DNA from: Streptomyces sp. NBC_00370
GTDB lineage: Bacteria; Actinomycetota; Actinomycetes; Streptomycetales; Streptomycetaceae
Assembly: GCF_036084755.1 (NCBI RefSeq)
Contig: NZ_CP107968.1
Coordinates: 5,542,501 to 5,606,500 of the forward strand
Length of the DNA stretch: 64,000 nt
Direction of reading: 5' to 3'
Shown piece by piece: positions 54,235 through 63,677 of this stretch. The notes under the pieces were generated by a model. The model was not told the DNA's origin. It made no database searches and saw nothing but the letters and a program-made list of their open reading frames with translations. A program made the translations under genes and the position numbers. The first letter of the stretch is position 1; every line of letters begins with the position of its first letter.

Positions 54235-54249
54235 TTCTGAAGGCTCTCC

Positions 54250-55071
54250 CTAGAAGAAGCGCGGATCGTCGAAGGCTCCGGAAGCGACCAGGTAGACATA
54301 GAAGTCGGCGACCGCGACGCTGATCAACGAGGCCCAGGCCAACTGCATATGACGGTTGTTCAGCTTCCCGACCCAGCCCCACAGCCGGTAGCGCACCGGG
54401 TGCTTGGAGAAGTGCCGCAGCCGTCCGCCGATGACATGCCGGCAGGAGTGGCAGGAGAGGGTGTACGCCCAGATCAGCCCGATGTTGACGAGGAAGACCA
54501 CCGAACCGAGACCCATATGGCCCCAGTGGTACTCCTCGTCGCGGAAGGAGAGCACGGTGTCGTAGGTGAGGACGACGGCGACGAGGACCGCCAGGTAGAA
54601 GAAGTACCGGTGGATGTTCTGCAGGATCAGCGGGAAGCGGGTCTCACCGCTGTACTTCTTGTGCGGCTCGGCGACGGCGCAGGCGGGCGGCGAGGCCCAG
54701 AAGCCCCGGTAGTACGCCTTGCGGTAGTAGTAGCAGGTCAGCCGGAAGCCCAGCGGGAAGATCAGGATCAGCAGCGCGGGGGACAGGCCCCACCAGCTGC
54801 CGAACAGGTCCCAGTTCGGGCCGTGCCGCATCGGTGCGCAGTTGTCCGCCACACAGGGCGAGTAGAACGGTGACACGTAGGGCGCCGAGTAGTAGTCGCT
54901 GTTCGCGAACGCCCGCCACGTCGAGTAGACGATGAAGGCGAGCAGCCCTGCCGCTGTCAGGGCCGGCGACAGCCACCAGCGGTCCGTCCGCAGATGGCGG
55001 GGGGCGATGGCGGCGCGTGTCGCGCCGTGCACGCCCGTACTGGCGCTGGGTTCAGTGGTACCGGTGGCCAA
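54250..55071 (-). CDS. sdhC: Succinate dehydrogenase cytochrome b (membrane anchor) subunit
   Basis: A 273-residue anchor with five hydrophobic segments (LSPALTAAGLLAFIVYSTW; LFGSWWGLSPALLILIFPLG; FFYLAVLVAVVLTYDTVLSF; LGSVVFLVNIGLIWAYTL; ASLISVAVADFYVYLVASGA). His residues in NIHRYFFYL and SCHSCRHVIG can bind heme. I use TTG 55071 as the start because GGAG lies 6 bases before it; other starts are possible. It is first of the sdhCAB genes, 15 bases before sdhA. Confidence 0.85.
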   Translation of the reverse strand: MATGTTEPSASTGVHGATRAAIAPRHLRTDRWWLSPALTAAGLLAFIVYSTWRAFANSDYYSAPYVSPFYSPCVADNCAPMRHGPNWDLFGSWWGLSPALLILIFPLGFRLTCYYYRKAYYRGFWASPPACAVAEPHKKYSGETRFPLILQNIHRYFFYLAVLVAVVLTYDTVLSFRDEEYHWGHMGLGSVVFLVNIGLIWAYTLSCHSCRHVIGGRLRHFSKHPVRYRLWGWVGKLNNRHMQLAWASLISVAVADFYVYLVASGAFDDPRFF

Positions 55072-55100
55072 CGAGTTCTCCAAACGAGAGGCCTTACGGG

Positions 55101-55331
55101 CTACGGCGCCCGCCGGTCGCTTACGCCCAGGCCCTCGTCGTCCGAATCCGTCCACAGCGCGCTGTTGTACGGGGTGTCGGGGATGGTGACCAGGTCGTCG
55201 GCGCGGCCGGCCGACGGGTGGTGGAGCTCGGTCACGGGCTGCTGCGCGAGACTCTGCTCCAACCGTCCGACCGTGCGGACCAGGTCGTCGAGGCAGCGTC
55301 GAACCGCTGTCAAATCGTCCTGCAGGGACAT
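55101..55331 (-). CDS. Small hypothetical protein upstream of sdhCAB
   Basis: A 76-residue soluble protein, acidic, with MSLQDDLTAVRRCLDDLVRT as an N-terminal helix and a conserved-looking end (NSALWTDSDDEGLGVSDRRA). GAGGG lies 6 bases before the ATG. It is transcribed with sdhCAB, ending 29 bases before the sdhC start. Similar small genes precede sdh in other Streptomyces, as I recall. Function is unknown. Confidence 0.7.
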   Translation of the reverse strand: MSLQDDLTAVRRCLDDLVRTVGRLEQSLAQQPVTELHHPSAGRADDLVTIPDTPYNSALWTDSDDEGLGVSDRRAP

Positions 55332-55611
55332 GTGTTGCCCTCACTTCCGCGGTCGCGGGTGGCATGCGGGGGTCTGGGGGACCGTCGCCCCCAGAGGGCT
55401 CTGTATGCGCCTGCGAGTGTTCCGCGTCACACTCCCTTTGACAAGACCGCCGTCACGGGTGCGGCCGGCGGTCCCGTTGGGCCGCACGGGTGGGTTTCGG
55501 CGCACGTGGCGCCGTGTCGCTGGCGTCGCCGCGACTCTTTCCCCTTCAGTGGGTGGGCAATAGGTGTGATCATCTCTAAATTCCACAAAACAGGATGAAG
55601 AGGTACAAGCC

Positions 55612-58002
55612 ATGTCCCACGTCGGCGCCCCTCGCGGGAGGACATGCTCCCGGACGTTCCGCTCCGTAGCGCTCCTCACCACCGGTGTGCTCGCCCTGCC
55701 CGCACTGTCCGCCTGCAGCTCGGACGACAACGGCAGCGACGCCCCGGCCGCCGCCGTGGACGTCGCGCCGGCCTCGCGCGCCGCGGTCAGCCAGGGCGGC
55801 ACCCTGCACTGGGCGATCGACTCGATGCCCGCCACGCTCAACGCCTTCCAGGCGGACGCGGACGCCGCGACCAACCGGATCGCGGGAGCCGTGCTGCCCA
55901 CGCTCTTCACGCTGGACAAGCGCGGCAGGCCGCAGCTCAATCCTGACTACCTGGAGTCCGCGAAGATCGTCGACCGGGAGCCCAAGCAGGTCGTCTCGTA
56001 CAAGCTCAACCAGCAGGCGGTGTGGAGCGACGGCCGGGAGATCGGCGCGCCGGACTTCGTCGCCCAGTGGCACGCGCTGCGCGGCCAGGACTCCGCGTAC
56101 TGGACCGCGCGCAACGCGGGCTACGAGCGGATCGAGAAGATCGAGCGCGGCGGGGACGACCTGGAGGTCCGGGTCACCTTCAACAAGCCGTACGCGGACT
56201 GGAAGTCGCTGTTCAGCCCGCTGTACCCGAAGGAGGTCATGGGTACGCCCAACGCCTTCAACGACGGGGCGAGGACGGCGCTGAAGAAGACGGCGGGCCC
56301 GTTCACGGTCAAGAAGGTGGACCGCAAGGCCAAGGAGGCGACGCTCGTCCGCGACCCGCACTGGTGGGGCAAGCCCGCCAAGCTCGACTCGGTCGTGCTG
56401 AGCGCGGTGCCGAACAACGAGCGGGTGGCGGCCCTCGCCTCGGGCAAGCTCGACGTGGCCGATGTCGACCCCGCTGCGGCGAAACGTATCTCCTCGGCCG
56501 TGCAGGACAAGAACAGGGCCAACGGCCCGGCCCGCCCAGCGGCCGGCGCCGGCCCTGCGACGAGCGCCGGCCCGGCGGTCAGCGGCAGCCCCGCGGCGGG
56601 CCCCGCCGCCGTCCGGCCGCCCGCCCAGGTCTCCCCGGCCTCCGCGCTGCGCGCCTGGGCGCTCACGCACGGCGCCGACAAGGAGGAGCTCAAGGCGGCG
56701 GGCAAGTCGCGCAAGCAGACCCTCGCCGCGATCAAGGAGTACACGGAGCAGCAGCGCGAGCTGGGCGCCTTCCGGGTGCGCAAGTCGCTCGAACCGTCCT
56801 TCACGCAGCTCGCGCTGAACGGTGAGTCGGGCCCGCTCGCCGACGACCGGGTACGGCGCGCGGTGGCCAGGGCCATCAACCGCCAGACGCTCGCCAACGC
56901 CGTACTGAAGCCGCTGGGCCTGCCCGCGCAGCCGCTCGGCAGCCACCTGGCGCTGCGCGGCCAGCAGGCGTACGCGGACAGCAGCGACGCGCTCGGCAAG
57001 CAGAACACCCACGAGGCGCAGGCCCTGCTGGCCGACGCGGGCTGGACCGTGGGCGGCGCCCGCAAGGCGCCGGACGACGGGACGAAGGCCGGCAGCGAAG
57101 GCAAGAAGGACACGGAGAAGAAGGACACCGAGAAGAAGGACGCGGAAAAGACAGAGAAGAAGGACACGGAGAAGAAGGACGCCGAGAAGAAGGCGGAGAA
57201 GCCGAAGACGGAGGAGAAGTCGGACGACACGGCCGAGGGCGACGACAAGCCCGGCCAGGCCCCCGACGACTCCGACACCAAGCAGCAGGCCGTGAAGGCC
57301 GCCCAGGACACCAAGCCGGGCGGGGTGGCCGGCGCGTACGCACCGAGCGGCACCGCGGCCCCCAGCACGGTGGCGTCCAGTGGCGCGAAGGGCCCCAAGG
57401 CGGCCAAGGCGGCGAAGGTCCCGCAGATCGGCAAGGACGGCAAGCCGCTCACCCTGCGGTTCGTCCTGCCCTCGGGCCAGGGCTCCGAGCAGCTGCGCAC
57501 CGTCGGTGAGCGGATCGCGCGGATGCTCGACAAGGTCGGGATCTCCACCCAGATCACCAAGGTCTCCGACGCCAGCTACTTCAAGGACTACATCGCCTCG
57601 GGCGACTACGACATGGCGCTGTACTCCTGGCCGGCGACCGCCTTCCCGGCGACCGACGGCCGGCCGATCTACGCCAAGCCGGAGCCCGCTTCCGACGGCT
57701 CGCTGCTGGTGGAGCAGAACTACACCCGGGTCGGCACCGACCGTATCGACCAGCTGTTCGACCAGGCGTCCGGTGAGCTGAACGAGGGCGACGCCCGCGA
57801 TCTGGTGAAGCAGGCGGACGCCAGGATCTGGGCGGCGGCCGGCTCCATCCCCCTCTACCAGCGCCCGCAGCTGGTGGCGGCCAGGTCGGGACTGAAGAAC
57901 ATCGGGGCCTACGGTTTCGCCACCCCGCGCTACCAGGACATCGGCTTCGCCGGGTCGCACGGGCACGACGGCCCGCAGGCTGAAGTTTCGAAGAAGAAGT
58001 AG
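55612..58002 (+). CDS. SBP_bac_5 family substrate-binding lipoprotein with charged insert
   Basis: A 796-residue ABC solute-binding lipoprotein. The lipobox is ALSACSS (Cys about 34). The SBP_bac_5 fold runs through GGTLHWAIDSMPATLNAFQ, VTFNKPYADWKSLFSPLYPK and LADDRVRRAVARAINRQTLA. Between the two lobes (about residues 496-545) is a Lys/Glu/Asp-repeat segment (EKKDTEKKDAEKTEKKDTEK), not expected in this family. The last about 220 residues resume the fold. The ligand is probably a peptide. No permease is adjacent; TypA follows. Confidence 0.88.
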   Translation: MSHVGAPRGRTCSRTFRSVALLTTGVLALPALSACSSDDNGSDAPAAAVDVAPASRAAVSQGGTLHWAIDSMPATLNAFQADADAATNRIAGAVLPTLFTLDKRGRPQLNPDYLESAKIVDREPKQVVSYKLNQQAVWSDGREIGAPDFVAQWHALRGQDSAYWTARNAGYERIEKIERGGDDLEVRVTFNKPYADWKSLFSPLYPKEVMGTPNAFNDGARTALKKTAGPFTVKKVDRKAKEATLVRDPHWWGKPAKLDSVVLSAVPNNERVAALASGKLDVADVDPAAAKRISSAVQDKNRANGPARPAAGAGPATSAGPAVSGSPAAGPAAVRPPAQVSPASALRAWALTHGADKEELKAAGKSRKQTLAAIKEYTEQQRELGAFRVRKSLEPSFTQLALNGESGPLADDRVRRAVARAINRQTLANAVLKPLGLPAQPLGSHLALRGQQAYADSSDALGKQNTHEAQALLADAGWTVGGARKAPDDGTKAGSEGKKDTEKKDTEKKDAEKTEKKDTEKKDAEKKAEKPKTEEKSDDTAEGDDKPGQAPDDSDTKQQAVKAAQDTKPGGVAGAYAPSGTAAPSTVASSGAKGPKAAKAAKVPQIGKDGKPLTLRFVLPSGQGSEQLRTVGERIARMLDKVGISTQITKVSDASYFKDYIASGDYDMALYSWPATAFPATDGRPIYAKPEPASDGSLLVEQNYTRVGTDRIDQLFDQASGELNEGDARDLVKQADARIWAAAGSIPLYQRPQLVAARSGLKNIGAYGFATPRYQDIGFAGSHGHDGPQAEVSKKK

Positions 58003-58330
58003 CTTCAGCGGCAGTAATACGAGAAGAAGAAGCGCTGCCGAACGGGCTCAAACGCTCATGACGGCATCAATTCACTTGCCCGCCGGCCCGTCCGGCGGGC
58101 AAGCTCGTACCGAGTCCTTGACCCGGGCACTCGACACCCCAGCAGTCTCCGTACGGCACCCCGGCAGTATCCGTATGTAACTGATCGACATCGTGATCCG
58201 GCCTCTCCCGACCGGGCCCGCAAGCTCCCGGTGCCCGCGCCCCGTACCATGGGAAGGGCCGTGGCGTGTCTGCCCGGCGGGCGGAGAAGGAAAACGCCGC
58301 ATCCCACGATCGAGAGAAGCGCCAGCCAGC
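58003..58330. other. Intergenic gap between lipoprotein and TypA
   Basis: No gene seen in these 328 bases. Besides the terminator at 58075-58103, there is an imperfect direct repeat of about 19 bases (CACCCCAGCAGTCTCCGTA then CACCCCGGCAGTATCCGTA, near 58136 and 58159). Promoter elements for typA are not obvious by eye. Confidence 0.5.
58075..58103 (+). terminator. Hairpin terminator after the lipoprotein gene
   Basis: Perfect 12-bp stem CTTGCCCGCCGG/CCGGCGGGCAAG with a 5-base loop, 73 bases past the stop codon. Confidence 0.75.
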
Positions 58331-60205
58331 ATGCCCACGCGCCACGACATCCGTAACGTCGCCATCGTCGCCCACGTCGACCATGGCAAGACCACTCTGG
58401 TCGACGCCATGCTGAAGCAGGCAGGCGCCTTCGCCGCGCACGCAGCCGAGCACCTCGACGACCGGATGATGGACTCGAACGACCTGGAGCGTGAGAAGGG
58501 CATCACGATCCTGGCCAAGAACACCGCTGTGAAGTACCACCCCAAGACGGGTGGCGATGTGATCACGATCAACATCATCGACACCCCCGGCCACGCCGAC
58601 TTCGGCGGTGAGGTCGAGCGCGGCCTCTCCATGGTCGACGCGGTCGTACTCCTGGTGGACGCCTCGGAAGGCCCTCTTCCGCAGACCCGCTTCGTGCTGC
58701 GCAAGGCACTGGACGCGCGGCTGCCGGTGATCCTCTGCATCAACAAGACCGACCGCCCGGACGCCCGGATCGACGACGTCGTCAACGAGACGTACGACCT
58801 CTTCCTCGATCTCGACGCGGACGAGGAGCAGATCGAGTTCCCCATCGTCTACGCCTGCGCGCGTGACGGTATCGCCTCGCTGACCAAGCCGGAGGACGGC
58901 ACGGTTCCGGCGGACAGCGAGAACCTGGAGCCGTTCTTCAGCACGATCCTGGAGCACGTCCCGGCCCCCGAGTACGACGAGTCGGCGCCGCTCCAGGCCC
59001 ATGTCACCAACCTGGACGCGGACAACTTCCTCGGCCGTATCGCCCTGTGCCGGGTCGAGCAGGGCGAGCTGAAGAAGGGCCAGACCGTCACGTGGATCAA
59101 GCGTGACGGCACGATGTCCAACGTCCGCATCACCGAGCTGCTGATGACCGAGGCGCTCACCCGCAAGCCGGCCGAGAAGGCGGGCCCCGGTGACATCTGC
59201 GCCATCGCCGGTATCCCGGACATCATGATCGGCGAGACCCTCGCCGACCCGGAGAACCCGATCGCGCTGCCGCTGATCACGGTCGACGAGCCGGCCATCT
59301 CGATGACCATCGGCACCAACACCTCGCCGCTCGTCGGCAAGGGCGGCAAGGGCCACAAGGTCACCGCCCGCCAGGTCAAGGACCGGCTGGACCGCGAGCT
59401 GATCGGTAACGTCTCGCTGCGCGTCCTGGAGACCGAGCGCCCCGACACCTGGGAGGTGCAGGGCCGCGGTGAGCTGGCGCTGGCCATCCTGGTCGAGACG
59501 ATGCGCCGCGAGGGCTTCGAGCTGACCGTCGGCAAGCCCGAGGTGGTCACCAAGCAGGTCGACGGCAAGACGCACGAGCCGATCGAGCGCATGACGATCG
59601 ACTGCCCCGAGGAGCACCTCGGCGCCATCACGCAGCTCATGGCGACCCGCAAGGGCCGCATGGAGACCATGACGAACCACGGCTCCGGCTGGGTCCGCAT
59701 GGAGTGGATCGTGCCGTCCAGGGGTCTGATCGGCTTCCGTACGGAGTTCCTGACGCAGACCAGGGGCACCGGCATCGCGCACTCCATCTTCGAGGGCCAC
59801 GAGCCGTGGTTCGGTGACCTGCGGACCCGTAACAACGGCTCGCTGGTCGCGGACCGTTCGGGCTCGGTGACCCCCTTCGCGATGGTCAACCTCCAGGAGC
59901 GCGGGGTCATCTTCACCGAGCCCGGCACCGAGGTCTACGAGGGCATGATCGTCGGTGAGAACTCGCGCTCCGACGACATGGACGTGAACATCACCAAGGA
60001 GAAGAAGCTCACCAACATGCGTGCCGCCTCCGCCGACACCACGGAGAACGTGGTGCCGCCGCGCAGGCTCTCGCTGGAGCAGTCGCTGGAGTTCTGCCGC
60101 GACGACGAGTGCATCGAGGTCACCCCGGACACCGTCCGGATCCGTAAGGTTGTCCTGGACCAGAAGCAGCGCGGCCGCGCCGCTTCCCGGGCCAAGCATT
60201 CCTGA
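58331..60205 (+). CDS. typA: GTPase TypA/BipA
   Basis: A 624-residue translational GTPase. G1 is AHVDHGKTT, with switch region EREKGITILAKN, G3 DTPGHADFGGEV, G4 NKTD and G5 near PIVYACARDG. C-terminal EF-G-like domains III and V and the unique C-terminal domain follow (WIVPSRGLIGFRTEFLTQTR, HSIFEGHEPW). It binds 70S ribosomes and helps large-subunit assembly and growth under stress. The start ATG 58331 (MPTRHDIRNVAIVAHVDHGK) is the conserved one; an in-frame upstream extension to 58193 is spurious. Confidence 0.97.
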   Translation: MPTRHDIRNVAIVAHVDHGKTTLVDAMLKQAGAFAAHAAEHLDDRMMDSNDLEREKGITILAKNTAVKYHPKTGGDVITINIIDTPGHADFGGEVERGLSMVDAVVLLVDASEGPLPQTRFVLRKALDARLPVILCINKTDRPDARIDDVVNETYDLFLDLDADEEQIEFPIVYACARDGIASLTKPEDGTVPADSENLEPFFSTILEHVPAPEYDESAPLQAHVTNLDADNFLGRIALCRVEQGELKKGQTVTWIKRDGTMSNVRITELLMTEALTRKPAEKAGPGDICAIAGIPDIMIGETLADPENPIALPLITVDEPAISMTIGTNTSPLVGKGGKGHKVTARQVKDRLDRELIGNVSLRVLETERPDTWEVQGRGELALAILVETMRREGFELTVGKPEVVTKQVDGKTHEPIERMTIDCPEEHLGAITQLMATRKGRMETMTNHGSGWVRMEWIVPSRGLIGFRTEFLTQTRGTGIAHSIFEGHEPWFGDLRTRNNGSLVADRSGSVTPFAMVNLQERGVIFTEPGTEVYEGMIVGENSRSDDMDVNITKEKKLTNMRAASADTTENVVPPRRLSLEQSLEFCRDDECIEVTPDTVRIRKVVLDQKQRGRAASRAKHS

Positions 60206-60218
60206 GGCAAAATCTCGG

Positions 60219-60233
60219 CTGACGTGACGTCAG
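60219..60233. promoter_or_regulatory. Perfect 15-base palindrome after typA
   Basis: CTGACGT-G-ACGTCAG, symmetric around one base, 14 bases past the typA stop and just before the terminator. It may be a protein site or part of the transcript end; nothing else supports a role. Confidence 0.4.
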
Positions 60234-60238
60234 TACGG

Positions 60239-60278
60239 ACGGCCCGGCACCCCGCGAAAGCGAACGGTGCCGGGCCGT
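60239..60278 (+). terminator. Terminator after typA
   Basis: Perfect 13-bp stem ACGGCCCGGCACC/GGTGCCGGGCCGT with a 14-base loop, 34 bases past the stop codon. Confidence 0.8.
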
Positions 60279-60642
60279 TCGTCAAGCGCCGCCGCTCACC
60301 GTCCGTGGATTTCCCGGCACCAAGTGTCCGGATATCGACCAACGCTCTCCGGAACGCGTGTTAACGGTCCGTTTCGCGGGTGTCTGCCTGGCCTGACTTT
60401 GTCCGGATTTCGGGCGGAGGGGGTGGGGGGATGTTGTCAAAACGAGACCCTTTAAGTGTGGTTTACGGCCCGGGCGTACTTAATAGTTGGCTCCATTGAG
60501 CTCGGGTCAATGGGTCATGCGCTGTGGGGAGCGCGGGCCCACGAGCACACTCGGGGTACTTGACGGGCGAGCCGGCAGGGGTGTCAGCGCGCGTAGACAG
60601 TGCCCTTCTCGTAGTGACAAGTGGACTCATGAGGAGGACCCC
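60279..60642 (+). promoter_or_regulatory. Upstream region of the oligopeptide ABC operon
   Basis: No convincing gene in 364 bases. An A+T-rich island at about 60430-60495 (TTGTCAAAACG, TTTAAG, TACTTAATAG) stands out against the surrounding GC and probably holds the promoter(s). A CCATTGA-N7-TCAATGG inverted repeat (60493-60499 with 60507-60513) follows it and may be an operator. A long 5' leader of about 150 bases would result. Confidence 0.45.
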
Positions 60643-60714
60643 ATGCGTGGTGCCATAAGCACCAAATGGGTCGGGCGCACGGTAGTCGTCCCCACGGGGG
60701 AAGAGCGATCGTGA
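60643..60714 (+). CDS. 23-codon mini-gene coupled to the permease
   Basis: ATG with an excellent ribosome site (GAGGAGGA, 5 bases upstream), 23 codons, and a stop overlapping the permease GTG (GTGA). The start MRGAISTKWVGRTVVV resembles the beginning of Streptomyces oligopeptide-binding lipoproteins (as I recall, MRGA..KW...), so it may be the stump of a deleted binding-protein gene, now serving as a translational leader. It could also be a regulatory leader peptide. Confidence 0.5.
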   Translation: MRGAISTKWVGRTVVVPTGEERS

Positions 60715-61754
60715 CAAGTCCAGTACAGACCGAAGACGCTCAGGCGTCAGGCGGACCCGACGCGGATGCCCTGTCGAAGGACGGGACGCAGGAAGCGAAG
60801 CAGGCGGCGGGGCTCTCGCCCGGCCAGCTGATGTGGCGACGCTTCAAGCGGGACCGCGCGGGGGTCATTTCCGCCATCGTCGTCATCTTCTTCTTCGTGA
60901 TCGCGCTTCTCGCGCCCGTGATCAAGATGCTGTACGGCAAGGACCCCTACACCCTCTACGGCCAGGGTGAGGGCGGCGGGGACATCACCCTCCTCGACGA
61001 CTTCAACATGCCCACCGGCAGCTTCGGCGGTGCGTCGGGTGCCCACTGGTTCGGTATCGAACCCAACCTGGGCCGCGACGTGTTCATGCAGCTGATCTAC
61101 GGCATGCGGACCTCGATCTACACGGCCCTGGTGGCGACCATCGTGATGGTCTTCCTGGGCGTGCTGCTGGGTCTGGTGGGCGGCTACTTCGGCGGCAAGA
61201 TCGACTACTGGCTCGGCCGGCTGACCGACCTGCTGCTCGGCTTCCCCAGCCAGCTGTTCTTCATCGCCTCCATGCCTGTGGTCACCGCGGCCTTCGTCCG
61301 TCCGGACGAGGAGACGCCGACCGCGCTGCGCGCGGCCGCGATCGTCGTGGTGCTGTCGTTCCTCGGCTGGATGGGTCTGTCCCGTCTGATCCGGGCCTCC
61401 ACACTCTCCCTGCGTGAGCGGGAGTTCGTCGAGGCGGCAAAGATCGCCGGTGCTTCGCCTTGGCGGATCATCAGCAAGGAGCTGTTGCCGAACCTGGTCA
61501 CACCCATCCTGGTTCAGGCGACGTTGTTGCTGCCGTCCACCATTCTCTCGGTGGCGTTCCTCTCCTACGTGGGTGTCGGCTACGTCGAACCCACCCCGGA
61601 CTGGGGCCGGATGTTCTCGATCGGCAGTGGCATCTTCCAGCAGGACCCGGCCTACATGATCTACCCGGGTGTCGCCATGGTCATTTTCGTCGTGGCATTC
61701 AACCTTCTCGGCGACTCGGTCCGAGACGCCTTTGACCCGAAGTCCGGACGCTGA
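60711..61754 (+). CDS. Oligopeptide ABC transporter permease, DppC type (BldK-like)
   Basis: A 347-residue permease. The N-terminal OppC_N-like segment (MWRRFKRDRAGVISAIVVIF) is followed by five further membrane helices and the EAA motif region REFVEAAKIAGASPWRIISK. It is the first large gene of a permease-lipoprotein-permease operon. The order, and the position after sdh and typA, match the bldK locus of S. coelicolor as I recall it, where the importer takes up a peptide signal needed for aerial growth. The start is GTG 60711 overlapping the mini-gene stop. Confidence 0.85.
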   Translation: MTSPVQTEDAQASGGPDADALSKDGTQEAKQAAGLSPGQLMWRRFKRDRAGVISAIVVIFFFVIALLAPVIKMLYGKDPYTLYGQGEGGGDITLLDDFNMPTGSFGGASGAHWFGIEPNLGRDVFMQLIYGMRTSIYTALVATIVMVFLGVLLGLVGGYFGGKIDYWLGRLTDLLLGFPSQLFFIASMPVVTAAFVRPDEETPTALRAAAIVVVLSFLGWMGLSRLIRASTLSLREREFVEAAKIAGASPWRIISKELLPNLVTPILVQATLLLPSTILSVAFLSYVGVGYVEPTPDWGRMFSIGSGIFQQDPAYMIYPGVAMVIFVVAFNLLGDSVRDAFDPKSGR

Positions 61755-61853
61755 CGTCCAGCTGAGGGGAAAGCTGCCACCCGGGCACCGGCCGCGACCG
61801 GATGAGCCAGGCAGCACCGATGGATCACTACTGACAGATGGGTACTCACCAGC

Positions 61854-63656
61854 ATGAGCATCTTTGGCACGCGCAGAACACGTGCTGTCGTCGTCGCCCT
61901 GGCGGCCGGCTCGTTGGCGCTGACCGCCTGTGGCGGCGGCGACAGTGACAGCGGCACGAAGGACAAGAGCAAGACCCAGAAGGACGCCGCCAAGCAGTCG
62001 GCCGCCGTTACCTACGGTGACGCGCAGGTGTCCACGGGTCCCGCCAAGGAGGTGCCCGGTGCTCAGACCGGCGGCACCATGTCGGTCTACCAGGAGGCCG
62101 ACTTCTCCCACCTGGACCCGGGCCAGAGCTACGTCAGCGACACCAAGCTCCTCGACCGGCTGCTCCAGCGCGGTCTGACGCAGTACGACGAGGACGCCAA
62201 CGGCAAGCTCACCGTCGTCGGTGACCTCGCCACCGACTCGGGCAAGCAGACCGATGGCGGCAAGACCTGGACCTACACGCTGAAGAGCGGCCTCAAGGAC
62301 CAGAACGGCAGCCCGATAACGTCGGCGGACATCCGCCACACGATCGAGCGCCTCTACGCCCCGTTCATCACGGACGGCCCGACGTACATCCAGAACTGGC
62401 TGTCCGGCGGCGGTACGACGTACCGCAAGGCCCTGCCCGACGGCGGCTTCGGCAGCAAGCACCTGCCCGACTCGGTGCTCGCCACCCCGGACGACAAGAC
62501 CATCGTCTTCCACTTCAAGGACGCGCAGCCCGACCTGCCGCAGGCCCTGACGATGACCGGCTACTCCGTGGTGCCCGCCAAGACGGACACCAAGGAGAAG
62601 TACGACACGGCCCCGGTCGCGACCGGCCCGTACAAGATCTCGGACTTCAAGCCGGGCAAGTCGATGACGCTCGTCAAGAACACGAACTGGGACCCGAAGA
62701 GCGACTCGGTCCGTCACCAGTACGTCGACGGCTTCAACATCGACTTCAACCACGACGACGACGACCAGAGCAAGACGCTCCTCGCCGACCGTGGTGAAGC
62801 CAAGAACGCCATGATGTTCACCGGCCAGGTCTCCACCAACCAGGTCAAGAACGTCGTCACCAACGCCGCCGCGATGAAGCGCACCGTCCAGGGCTACGCC
62901 CCGTACGTGTGGCAGCTGAACTTCAACCTGGACCGCGTCAAGGACAAGCGCATCCGTGACGCCATCACGTACGCGCTGCCGAGCAACCAGATCTACAAGC
63001 TCGACGGTGGTACGTACGGCGGTGAGGTCGCGACCGGTCTGATGGCGCCGACCGTCCCGGGTTACGAGAAGGGCTACGACCCGTTCGGCAAGCTCAAGAA
63101 GCCCAACGGTGACATCGTCAAGGCCAAGCAGCTGATCAAGGAGGCCGGCGCCGAGGGCAAGAAGCTCGTCTACGCGTTCGGCAACACCCCGGTCCGCCAG
63201 CAGCAGGCCGTCGTCATCACCAACCGGCTGAAGGAAATCGGCCTGAACCCGGTGAAGAAGGAAGTGGACAGCGCCACCTGGTACGAGCAGATGGGCAAGA
63301 TCCAGAACGGCATGGACCTCTACATGACCGGCTGGGGCCAGGACTGGCCGTCCGCGTCCACGGTGATCCCGCCGTCGTACGACGGAACCACCCTGCAGGA
63401 CGGTTCTTCGGACTACTCGCACATCAACGACCCGAAGGTCAACGCCGCCATCGCGGCAGCCCAGAAGATCACTGACCCCGCCGCCGCCCAGAAGGCCTGG
63501 ACCGCGATCCACCACGACATCGTGGAGCGCATCAACCCGGCGGCCCCGGTCTACTTCACCAAGGTGTTCCAGATCTTCGGCTCCAACGTCGGTGGTCTGC
63601 GCTACTCGTCGGACTCCAGCTACGTCGACGTGACCCGCGTGTTCCTCAAGAAGTAA
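61854..63656 (+). CDS. Oligopeptide-binding lipoprotein (BldKB-like)
   Basis: A 600-residue SBP_bac_5 lipoprotein: signal peptide with lipobox ALTACGG (Cys about 24), then a Lys/Asp linker, then GGTMSVYQEADFSHLDPGQS and ITSADIRHTIERLYAPFITD typical of oligopeptide receptors. Peptide binding by main-chain contacts is expected. It lies between two permease genes, as bldKB does in the bldK operon; equivalence is by gene order, not by a tested function. It is followed by a strong hairpin before the next permease gene. Confidence 0.88.
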   Translation: MSIFGTRRTRAVVVALAAGSLALTACGGGDSDSGTKDKSKTQKDAAKQSAAVTYGDAQVSTGPAKEVPGAQTGGTMSVYQEADFSHLDPGQSYVSDTKLLDRLLQRGLTQYDEDANGKLTVVGDLATDSGKQTDGGKTWTYTLKSGLKDQNGSPITSADIRHTIERLYAPFITDGPTYIQNWLSGGGTTYRKALPDGGFGSKHLPDSVLATPDDKTIVFHFKDAQPDLPQALTMTGYSVVPAKTDTKEKYDTAPVATGPYKISDFKPGKSMTLVKNTNWDPKSDSVRHQYVDGFNIDFNHDDDDQSKTLLADRGEAKNAMMFTGQVSTNQVKNVVTNAAAMKRTVQGYAPYVWQLNFNLDRVKDKRIRDAITYALPSNQIYKLDGGTYGGEVATGLMAPTVPGYEKGYDPFGKLKKPNGDIVKAKQLIKEAGAEGKKLVYAFGNTPVRQQQAVVITNRLKEIGLNPVKKEVDSATWYEQMGKIQNGMDLYMTGWGQDWPSASTVIPPSYDGTTLQDGSSDYSHINDPKVNAAIAAAQKITDPAAAQKAWTAIHHDIVERINPAAPVYFTKVFQIFGSNVGGLRYSSDSSYVDVTRVFLKK

Positions 63657-63677
63657 CACCGGAAAGGTAAGGCCCGT

